A stretch of 64,000 nucleotides of DNA from NCBI RefSeq assembly GCF_918797505.1, contig NC_092798.1:8631501-8695500 (forward strand), in the 5' to 3' direction. This DNA is from Bemisia tabaci (Eukaryota > Arthropoda > Insecta > Hemiptera > Aleyrodidae). The notes beneath the pieces are model-generated. The model was not told the origin of the DNA. It did no database searches and worked only from the letters and a program-made list of their open reading frames with translations. Made by a program: the position numbers and the translations under genes. Below, piece after piece: positions 10,731 to 19,379 of the stretch (the first letter of the stretch is position 1; every line of letters begins with the position of its first letter).

Positions 10731-13040
10731 TCAGTTACAATAATATTTTCAATTCATGCTACTATGGAATTCTAATGGATTCAACCAAGATAACCCAAAT
10801 ACATCAGATGTGGCCTAAGCTGAATTTTAAATGTCTTCAAACAGGAGAACAAATGAAGTCCATCTCGGAAAACAATTAGGTAGCATTTATTATATTCTGG
10901 TTAAGAAACGGCACAACCAGAGAGTATGGTAATTTTCATCAAAATTATCGTGAAAGTAACAGGATTTTTCCTTATTGTTACAATAATTTTGGTGGTAGAT
11001 ACCATACTGTCTGGATGTGCCGTTTTTTAACCAGAGTATGGTAAATGCTGTCCAACTTTTTTTCCGTGATGACTTTAAATTTTGCGGACGTATTCCTTGT
11101 AATCGACAAAAAATTTACAAAGAGTTTCAAGTCGTCAAGTTGTTTAAATTTCTGTATTGAAAAGAAGGGGGACAATTGAAATATGATAGGAAATAGGCAA
11201 CCTTGAATGCATCAGTCGGGCTGATTCTCTCGCCCAATTCCATGGATATTTAACCAAAACCAGCATAACTGCATTGCATGTTGCCTAACCTCTAGGTACG
11301 TGGTTTTGCACTTTCGCCATCGATATACTCTATAAAAAAAGGTAACGTCTGGTGCAGTTAGGTTGATCTCGGTTAAATCCATCAAATTCGTAATCACTGG
11401 TAGTGGGACTTAGCCGCTCATACAAAAACTGTGTCTATCTAGATTGCAGTGCCGTTTTCTGCAAATGAGCTGAGGAAGTATGACTGTTCTTGTTGAAGAC
11501 TTAGTATAGACCTTTTTTCGTTTAAGTGCATCCACGTGTGTGCTTTATAAGGTTCGTGTCGATTTGTGTCCAGACAATGTGCAGCCCGACATAATTACAA
11601 ATGACACATAAATAATTTCGATGAAAGTTGGAAAAAAAATACATAAAAACCGGACGGTCTGGGGCGAATAAGTACCGACCCCTTCTCCAGCCAATAAAAT
11701 TAAACTACAAATTGAAAACCTTAAAAACCTCCTACCATCTCGCCAATGCTCAATCTACTCTACTCATTTGCCCAAAAACGTTCGGGTTTTTATGTGTTTT
11801 TGCATCTTATATCCCAATTATTTTTTGTGTCATTTGCATGGGTATAGAGATAGTGACAGACGAAAAGATATCTATGTAGACATAGCCACTTAGGTATATG
11901 ATGCACACTCATGGTTGATTTTTGTGCAAAATGGGCATGGCGATGCACAACCCGGCAAACTTGTGCCTCAAATACGGTAGATTGGAATTTTAGGTAGCTT
12001 TTATCGTAAATACAATCTTTGAACTGAAAACTTCAACCTTATCATAACGTGGTCGTCATAATGTGGTTTGAAAATGTTTGTTATTATCATATTGTTTTTG
12101 AACGAAATTCCGTTCGAATTTCCTTCGCTCTTTCAACTCAGTATTCTCTGAAATTATCGCTAAAAAATGTGGAGTCTTCTAAAAAAAATCATATTAGGTA
12201 TGCCTGCAAAGACACCGCAAATCCGCAATTGAAACCCATTATGGTTTGGGTATTTTTACCATTAATATGGCAGGATCTATGTTCGTGCAAAAATCACTTC
12301 CCCAGTAAGCATAATCTTTGAAAACCATTTTGCAAAGTCAGAAGAAACTGTTATACATCATTTTTCAGGAGACCCTTTTGAGTAGGTACATTATAAATGA
12401 AAATTACGTGAAAAAGTCTTTAAAAATATTATGTACTATTTCTGTAAGAGTTTGTGGATATTTTTTTTTTCAAACATTTCAACTGGCTAAAAACAAGGGT
12501 AGATATTTTAAGGGTGTTTTTTAAAAAAAAATTAAATTGCCTATCTCGTAAATTTTACTTAAAAACATTTTCCCAATCAGTCCCCTGAAACACCATTTTC
12601 ATGATAGTTATTTACAGATTTACCAATTTTTTAAAAGTTTCTCAACAGGCATTGCTATTGTGGTCACAGAATTACCATCAAGTTTTATGCAGGTTTTGAA
12701 TGTTAAACGAAGTTACATCTAAATTTTACTATAAATTAGTCAGTAGTAATTACTACTGTATCCGTCATCAATAATAATAATAATCCATTGATGGATACAA
12801 CACGCGTCAATCGAAGAAGGAAAACAGCTATCACGAAAAAAAGTTAAATACATAAAAAAAAAAAAAATAAATAAATCATGAGCTATTTATCTACCATCAA
12901 ATTTATAGATGCGTTTTTCCTCATCTATGAGCAGAATTTTTTCTCGTCTGTGCGTCCACCAATCTAGGTAAAAACTAGATGAAAAAAATAAACAAACAAA
13001 ATAAGGAAAAAACGTGACTTAAATTTTGTCCAACTGGTGC
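10731..13040. other. Region between the knottin genes, repeat remnants only
   Basis: Bases about 10,888-11,045 form an inverted repeat (CTGGTTAAGAAACGGCAC against GTGCCGTTTTTTAACCAG). The rest is AT-rich, with A-rich runs near 12,850. Open frames here are short and lack splice context or recognisable motifs. No third knottin copy was found. Confidence 0.4.
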
Positions 13041-13050
13041 TTGCTGTGGC

Positions 13051-13059
13051 GGGATTCCC
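13051..13059 (+). promoter_or_regulatory. kappaB-like site upstream of knottin gene 2 (distal)
   Basis: GGGATTCCC is a palindromic Rel-type half-site pair, 345 bp upstream of the TATA box of knottin gene 2. On its own it is weak; it gains interest from the nearer site at 13,225. Confidence 0.3.
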
Positions 13060-13224
13060 GACCGGTGTTTCAAATCGCGCATCAAAAAATCAGATTTAAT
13101 GTCCAACTCGCATTAATCTTATTGGTTTAATTTTGGCGCAACCTCACACCGTAGCGACGTTGTTTTGGCGCGTTTCTTGAACTTTCAACTTCTGCCGCCG
13201 TATAAACTCATACACGGAGCCTCC

Positions 13225-13234
13225 GGGATTTCCC
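13225..13234 (+). promoter_or_regulatory. kappaB-like site upstream of knottin gene 2 (proximal)
   Basis: GGGATTTCCC is an exact match to the GGGRNWYYCC consensus, 162 bp upstream of the TATA box. A run of 41 A residues (13,292-13,332) lies between the site and the TATA box and may exclude nucleosomes. Regulation by a Rel factor is inferred, not shown. Confidence 0.45.
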
Positions 13235-13290
13235 CTAGGATTGGGTCACTCCAGTATCGTTTCGAGGATAATCAAAATTTAGCTCTAAAC

Positions 13291-13291
<1 letters not shown>

Positions 13292-13332
<41 letters not shown>
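13292..13332. repeat. Poly(A) tract of 41 bases
   Basis: An uninterrupted A run lies 63 bp upstream of the knottin 2 TATA box. It could be a retroposon tail, but no element is recognisable next to it. The assembled length may be unreliable. Confidence 0.8.
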
Positions 13333-13335
<3 letters not shown>

Positions 13336-13395
13336 ACATTTCTACTTATTTAATTTTTTCCGAAGTGTTCCACCAACTTTTGTGGGAGGGAAGCG

Positions 13396-13403
13396 TATAA
13401 ATA
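13396..13403 (+). promoter_or_regulatory. TATA box of knottin gene 2
   Basis: TATAAATA is the same octamer as in gene 1, about 60 bp before the donor that ends exon 1. Confidence 0.7.
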
Positions 13404-13426
13404 TTATGACACTCTCATCTTAGCCT

Positions 13427-13464
13427 CAAAGTTGTTCGCTCTTCCGAAGCTCTCTCGTTTTTCT
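13427..13464 (+). other. Non-coding first exon of knottin gene 2 (5' UTR)
   Basis: The start is inferred from the TATA box; the end is at TTTTTCT followed by GTAAGTACC. The exon aligns with exon 1 of the first gene and also lacks an ATG. It splices to the acceptor at 15,380, giving an intron of about 1.9 kb. Confidence 0.6.
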
Positions 13465-13942
13465 GTAAGTACCTTTTTGCTTTCTTTTTTTGGAAGATAT
13501 TTTATTTAACTTCAACGTAACTACTACAAGAATATTTCTTGTATCTAAGTATATACATGATTTAAAACTAAACGAATTTCATTACATTAAATTTACAAAG
13601 TGACGTTATATAGAATCATTCTTAGTACCTATTAAGTGTTAGCATTCCTAACTGTTATCCTTTCTGCTCCTGGTGACTCCCCACTTTGAGGAAAATGTAG
13701 AGTTAAAACTACCTATGTCAATGATGTTCCATTTGAGCTCTTGATTAGTAGAATCTGTGACCCATTACAATGATATTTTTACCGCAAAAGTAAATTCACC
13801 GCAACGTAGATGTAAAAATAGCACTTTTTACACGTATGATCACTATTAAGTAAGCGTTCACATGAAACACCTCTAATGTAGTACTTTTAATCGTTAGCTT
13901 TTTCCCAGCGCATCAACGGTGAGAGTCGAATTGTACACATCT

Positions 13943-14103
13943 CAGTGGCGATTCTGGAAAGTTGGCGACAACGTTTTTCCTCCATTTAAATGCATGTAAA
14001 ACAATCGATCCTAGGGGAGGCAGTTTGCCTCACCTAGACTCGATATCTTAAATGGATATAAATGGAGAAAAAACAGTGCTGCCAACTTGCAAAGTTGTCA
14101 CTA
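13943..14103. mobile_element. hAT-like MITE, 161 bp, with 8-bp target-site duplication
   Basis: The left end CAGTGGCGATTCTGGAAAGT and the right end (ACTTGCAAAGTTGTCACTA) are imperfect inverted repeats, with inner ACAATCGATCC and CTCGATATC. ACACATCT flanks both sides (13,935-13,942 and 14,104-14,111). It lies in the intron of knottin gene 2. Confidence 0.75.
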
Positions 14104-14493
14104 ACACATCTAGATTTACGGCGTTGTAAATTTCTTATCACGCATTATTTTTCATAGAAAAAGCTTTTTTACTCTCAAAATTTTACCGATGTTTGTTCAT
14201 TCTACACAGATTATTCTGTACAAATTTTAAACAATAACGTTCATTTTGTTTTTTTTCGTGAAAAACGAAATGAACAACAACAATTTTGAAACTTGCCCGG
14301 GCTTTTCGACTTTCATTGGCGATATGTGAATTCAAACTCACGACTTTTCTGTCGTTAAATAGCTTCAACAGTGAGATGCCATTTTTCTGGGTCATTATTT
14401 TTTATCACATAGTATATAGGGGAAAACATTTGAATCGTGTATTAATTTACATTTTTTGTTAGTTTTTCGATGCGTCTAATCGCAAAACAGCTA

Positions 14494-14717
14494 CACTGGA
14501 AAAAAGTTGCTTGGATCTAGAGTCCTGACTCTATACAACTTTGACAAGAAAAATACTCTTGATTCAATCGGATTCTTGCTTGAATCACAAGGAAATTTGC
14601 TTAATTTAAGAAGCTTGGCTCTCGATTCAAGCAAAAATCCAGTTGAATCGAGAGTAATTTTTCTTGTCAAATTTTTTAAGAGTGTAGACTCTAGATCCAA
14701 GCGACTTTTTTCCAGCG
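14494..14717. mobile_element. Tc1/mariner-like MITE (CACTGGAAAAAAGT termini)
   Basis: The left end CACTGGAAAAAAGTTGCTTG and the right end (CAAGCGACTTTTTTCCAGCG) are inverted repeats. Inner arms pair at GACAAGAAAAATACTCTTGA. The left flank is TA and the right is CA, a decayed TA duplication. A sister copy at 61,177-61,405 has a clean TA on both sides. It lies in the intron of knottin gene 2. Confidence 0.7.
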
Positions 14718-14751
14718 CACGTTATAAATATTATCAGAAATCTAGTACTGC

Positions 14752-15010
14752 GGGCTGATTATTGAAATTGATAGACAAAGCTATAGACAAAGGAAACTTA
14801 GGGAGCATGGCGCGATCCTATTGGTTGAAACGAGTGGTTTTTACAGACCATGGGGGAAAATGATGAACTAACGGTAGGGTCTCTCGTGGTTAATTAGTCT
14901 ATTACTTACCTTCTCTGTCCATTGCAACCTTTACCTCCACCGATGGGATTTGCTTATTTTCAGTTAGTCAGCTTTGTCTATCGCTCTGTCTATCAATTTC
15001 AATAATCAGC
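14752..15010. mobile_element. MITE with GGGCTGATTATTGAAATTGA termini
   Basis: The left end GGGCTGATTATTGAAATTGA and the right end TCAATTTCAATAATCAGC are inverted repeats about 259 bp apart. Inner parts pair weakly (GACAAAGCTATAGACA against TGTCTATCGC). Copies lie at 49,401-49,659 and about 50,152-50,420. It lies in the intron of knottin gene 2. Confidence 0.75.
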
Positions 15011-15085
15011 TCTATGCATGCCATGAGATCCTGAGAACCCTGAAAAATCAGGACTATATTAACCACTGGTTTCTTTTCAGAACGC

Positions 15086-15322
15086 CACACGGAGGATCGA
15101 GTCAATCAGAAAAGTCGGACATGAAATTTTTGACTGAAACGGAAAATTTTGATGATTATTTCGTCACGTTTTAAACTTTAAGGGTGCTTCTGGAAGAAAA
15201 TTTTACGAGGAAAGCAATGGAACCACATTTAGAGCCTCAAAATTGTGTATAAACGGAGCTGTAAGCTTCTAAAGTTTCCAAATTTTGTCCGACCTCTGCT
15301 ATTGACTCGATCCACTGTGCGC
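15086..15322. mobile_element. MITE with GGATCGAGTCAAT termini
   Basis: CACACGGAGGATCGAGTCAA at the left pairs with TTGACTCGATCCACTGTG at the right, and GTCGGACATGAAATTT with AAATTTTGTCCGAC. Copies lie at about 30,702-30,938 and 62,422-62,656. It ends about 60 bp before the acceptor of knottin 2 exon 2. Confidence 0.75.
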
Positions 15323-15408
15323 CAGCATCTTCCATCAATTGCTCGAATTTTAATAGAATCTTCTATTTACTCTATCGCAGGTTGACCGTGCTCCAAACCG
15401 AAGTCACC

Positions 15409-15588
15409 ATGATGCAAAAGATATTCGTCTTCTTCTTCCTCGCCCTGGTGGCCCTCTCCATGGTCGCCGTCAATGTCTCCGCGTGCCTCTCCAAAGGTGC
15501 CGGTTGCAAAGGTGACGGTTCTTTAGGAAACTGTTGCTCTGGTTTCTGCTGGCAAGCCAACGCAGGTTCCATAGGTTCCTGCACATAG
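15409..15588 (+). CDS. Secreted knottin (inhibitor cystine knot) peptide 2
   Basis: This 59-residue precursor is a paralogue of the first knottin. The signal peptide is of the same length (core IFVFFFLALVALSMV, likely cut after VSA). All six cysteines keep their spacing, C-X6-C-X8-CC-X3-C-X10-C, in a 34-residue mature region. Twelve residues differ from the first peptide: six in the signal, and in the mature part positions 28, 32, 39, 52, 53 and 55. Loop 5, between the last two cysteines, changes most. The coding region starts 28 bases after the ATCGCAG acceptor at 15,380; the leader just before ATG (GTTGACCG, CAAACCGAAGTCACC) is nearly identical in both genes. AATAAA is at 15,763-15,768. A tandem duplication followed by separate MITE invasion of the introns explains the pair. 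Function is inferred as for gene 1. Confidence 0.93.
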   Translation: MMQKIFVFFFLALVALSMVAVNVSACLSKGAGCKGDGSLGNCCSGFCWQANAGSIGSCT

Positions 15589-15762
15589 GCGTCCACTATC
15601 ACCACCAGCTCCAACCAATCATCACGCAGTTCCCTGTCTTTTCACCCATCAATGTACATACCGAAAATCATTTTCAATCATCATAGTCCGTCTTGGACGT
15701 GAGCCTACGCCATAGGCCCCCATGCAAAACAATGTATATCAGTTTGATCCATGTGTACAGTA

Positions 15763-15768
15763 AATAAA
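15763..15768 (+). terminator. Polyadenylation signal of knottin gene 2
   Basis: AATAAA lies 175 bases after the stop codon, the first canonical hexamer downstream. Confidence 0.6.
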
Positions 15769-15867
15769 ATGGATACTCGCCATCACCAAACCGACTGACT
15801 TTTATGAATATTTGTTCCTTCCCACCAGATATACATGAAGTACCGCCGTGATAGGTAAGAATGTCGA

Positions 15868-16097
15868 ATAAGCCATCAGGCGTTGCCAAATTTCCTTCGA
15901 AAAATCGCGTAATTATAAGAAATTTTGTGAATATTTTCCCTCCGATATTTCTGGGGATTTCGTTCGTAATTTGATCGACAAAGTCTTAAAATTTCAAGGA
16001 AAAATATTCATAACTTTCCTTTAAAAAACATATTTTTCAAGGAAGAAATTTGGCAACATTTGAATGCTTATACGGCGTTTTTCCTTAGCACGGCAGA
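15868..16097. mobile_element. MITE with CCTTAGCACGGCAGAA terminus, left end truncated
   Basis: The right end TTTTTCCTTAGCACGGCAGA is preserved, and the arms GTTGCCAAATTTCCTT and GGAAGAAATTTGGCAAC pair. This is the commonest family in the window; relatives lie at 24.2, 39.4, 51.0, 54.8 and 63.7 kb. Confidence 0.65.
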
Positions 16098-16436
16098 ATA
16101 GATCCCGCATTTCAGATAAGTTTACTTTTCATTTTCTGCGCGCGCGTGGATACTGTGATAGCTGTTTTCGAAAAGTATGCTTATTTGGAACAGGGTCTTG
16201 CAGAAAGAAATCGACGGCCAACTTTTTTTTTCCTCATAAAATTTCAGGTTTATCAAAAATCCTCATCGCTCCTATCATTTAAGGTGCCCGACTCCTAAAC
16301 TTTTATTTTGAATTTTACTTATGTGCCTCAATTTCAAAATTTTCTAATTTACTTATATTTGAAGATTTATAACGTAGTAGCACCTTGATTCAATCTACCG
16401 ATAATATTTTACGTTTTTGCAAACTGCAGAGATCAT

Positions 16437-16562
16437 TTCGTCGCCCGGCTAACAAAAAGGCGTAACTACACATTGAGTTGAGCCCGATTAAGAACTGAGT
16501 TAAATGGACTATAGGGCTCATCGCAAAATGCAGTTACGCCTACATGACAGGAGGGCGACGAT
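16437..16562. mobile_element. Short palindromic MITE with CGTCGCCC termini
   Basis: TTCGTCGCCCGGCTAACAAA and GGCGTAACTACA pair with TGCAGTTACGCC and GGGCGACGA at the right end; GAGTTGAGCCC pairs with GGGCTCATC. Partial copies lie at 20,391-20,450 and, split by another element, at 52,046-52,614. Confidence 0.6.
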
Positions 16563-17116
16563 ATATGAAGATATTATATTCTAAACTATTCTAAATTTTA
16601 AGGTACAGTTAACGCACTGGTGTTAGTTTGGAGTATCGAGTGTGTAGATTTAACGAGAATCGACATATCTGCATTACCTGTTGTCTCATTACCTCTCTTA
16701 TTTTAGTCGTCCAGAAAAACCTGCTGTAAAAACTGCCCGCGCATTTTCTTTGGATTGTAGAGACTGTTCTTGAGAAATTGTAGAATCGAATGATTTCGAA
16801 GAAAAGGAAACATTTAATGCAGTAGGGCTATGGTTATGGTTAATGCCTCTCAACTATCATCATCACAAATTTTAATAGTCTTGCCCGGTGGATCTTTGTG
16901 AAAATTAAAGTTTAATTAGAAAGTCACGCCAGCTCGTATCTTAATTGGAAAATCAGAATTCGGTCGATAATTTCACGTTTCACTTCAGCATTATGTGCGT
17001 GGATCATTTAGGTTTACATATCGATCATGAAATTCCGAAACCATTTATCTCGCTTTGCGACGTTGCAGACTACCTTTTGTACTTCAGCTTTCTATTCAGT
17101 TCACTATTCAACGTCA
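16563..17116. other. AT-rich intergenic sequence
   Basis: Nothing recognised: no exon with splice context and no repeat shared with the rest of the window. Confidence 0.35.
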
Positions 17117-17736
17117 ATAATTGAAATAGCCTCCATACACGCTGGGTTTGTCGATTTCCTTTGACATTTTTGCAGTGGTGAATGCATAGCTGAAGTGCGC
17201 TCGAGCTAGAATTGTATTTAGCAAATGGGTGGTTTTTATACGAGGATTAAAAATAAACAAGTGGTACGGAATATAACAAAAGAATATGAACTATTCGAAA
17301 CGATAATCCGGGTATCGGAACTTGGCTGTCTTGAAAACGCCTTCAAATGCGGCGTGATACCTCACGCATTCCGGAGAGTTCAAATAGTTGTATCATTGCG
17401 CCGTAAGAATGTGACGGAAGATTAGAATAATTGAAATAGCCTCCATACACGCTGGGCTTGTCGATTTCCTTTGACATTTTTGCAGTGGTGAATGCATAGC
17501 TGAAGTGCGCTCCAGCTAGAATTGTATTTAGCAAATGTGTGGTTTTTATACGAGGATTAAAAATAAACAAGTGGTACGGAATATAACAAAAGAATATGAA
17601 CTATGCAAAACGATAATCCGGGTATCGGAACTTGGCTGTTTTGAAAACGCCTTCAAATGCGGCGTGATACCTCACGCATTCCGGAGAGTTCAAATAGTTG
17701 TATCATTGCGCCGTAAGAATGTGACGGAAGATTACA
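17117..17736. repeat. Direct tandem duplication, 310-bp period, two copies
   Basis: 17,117-17,426 and 17,427-17,736 are almost identical from AATAATTGAAATAGCCTCCA to GTGACGGAAGATTA, with only a handful of substitutions. Each copy holds the same 60-odd-codon open frame, but the few changes that alter it look random and part of the unit is shared with the repeat at 4.9-5.7 kb. I read it as a recent duplication of repeat sequence. Confidence 0.9.
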
Positions 17737-19178
17737 ATTTATTCTTAAAAACCTCCTTGATTTTTCTTCTCTGTACGAAGAAAATTCTGTGAGACCCTCA
17801 TAACACTTCAAGGAATAGTCTTGATTTATTCTCCTTCGGACAAATAAAAAAGGTGCGTAGATTTTGTAGCACGGCAATTGAGATACTTACGTGCTTTGGG
17901 AATTTCATCATCGATATATATTAAGCATGATGTCTAATTTATCGTGCGAAGGAAGCAGCTCCGCTTTGGTTATGCCTCGTGATCATGAAGTAACCATCAC
18001 CGCATTCTCCTGAGCAGTGATATATTGGCCGAGCTGACGTGAATGTAGAATAAATTGCTAACTGACATTTTGAAGGCGTCTCTGTCATGAACATTTTGTT
18101 CATTGCCTCCCTTCTTTTCACGCGATATTTTAGGGATTTTTTTTCCAATACCGGAAATTATTCAATGTGACATTCCGGGGAAAAATCTCTAGTTCCTCTA
18201 TAATAATAATATTCTAAGAAATATTTTCATAAATCGCGGACCATTTCTGATTAGTTTAATGGTTACGACTCTTTTAAATGTTGCATCGCTTTAATGCAAT
18301 GTTTTATGCAACTTTAATGCAATGAGATATACGCACTTTGGGGATTTTACGGTTGATATGCATTTTTGCTGTTGTATCGTCGATTAGAACATAGTCGATT
18401 GATTGTTAGAACAACATTTAGTTTAGGTAATTTAAAACACTATATATATATTATTCTTTCCCTATTGAGATAAGTTAAGAATTTAGTAATAATAATTTCG
18501 CATAACCGACAAAACTTCATTATAATTATAGCTTCTGACTATGTAAAAGTAAACAAATGTGGTAGCTTACCATCGAGGATAAGCTACCACATCTGTTTAC
18601 CATTGTACCTCGATAAAAATGACAACTATCACGTTATGTAAAAGTAACCAGGCAGCGCGAAGCTGGTTCCGGCGTATTTGACCGAGTAAAATGACTCTCT
18701 GTCGACGGACCGAAACTCACATCACCATAAAAAGCGGTTCCTAATCCAGCTCCCATTAATTCGTTTTCTGCATAATTGTTAGAGAGCTTCGCACTTCAAA
18801 CGTTGAGCGCGCTGCGCGTCGGTGCGGATATAAAATTTAAATTCCAGATGCCAACTCGAGTGCCGAAAATCTCTCCGTTCCTTCACATGTCGGCCACTCT
18901 CTAAATTTGCGACCCACCGAATGCCACGTCGCGTCGTTTTTGCTAAACACCAAAAGTGCCACGGATCCCATCTCAAAGAAACAAAACAAACTGTGCTGCG
19001 CTGCGAGTTCGCACTAAAATGGACGGCGTAAAATGGACGGTTCTACTAAACCATAAAAAAAATTATTTCCGTGGCATTTTTTAAACAAGATGCGCAGATT
19101 TAAAGAATATCAAACATCAGGTGTGTGAAATGGATAAATAATTTATTTACATATAAAAACATCGACAAGGAGACATGT
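17737..19178. other. Intergenic region between convergent knottin 2 and CFAP43-like genes
   Basis: A 52-base hairpin lies at 18,549-18,600 (GTAAACAAATGTGGTAGCTT and its near-perfect complement). A GC-richer stretch at about 18,640-19,025 has no recognised content. No gene was found. Confidence 0.4.
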
Positions 19179-19184
19179 TTTATT
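19179..19184 (-). terminator. Candidate polyadenylation signal of the CFAP43-like gene
   Basis: AATAAA on the minus strand lies about 200 bases after the stop codon at 19,380. A second hexamer is at 19,142-19,147. Confidence 0.45.
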
Positions 19185-19379
19185 ATTATCTACGCTTTTC
19201 TTATGTATGCACGTTTGTTACATCAAATTGTTTGCTATCTTTAAATTCTGAGAACGCGATTTTCTCCCACCGCTATAGTTATCGCTCTCAATGGAAAAAA
19301 ACATGTATGAACTTCGGGGCGATTTCATCTTGAAATTCTGTAATACAAATATTTCCGATCTCTTCGGGCCTTGGATACT

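Noticed and set aside
17225..17792. Repeated open frame (66 and 85 codons) in the tandem duplication
   Set aside because: It is preserved only because the DNA was recently duplicated; the differences change residues at random and part of the sequence belongs to a dispersed repeat.
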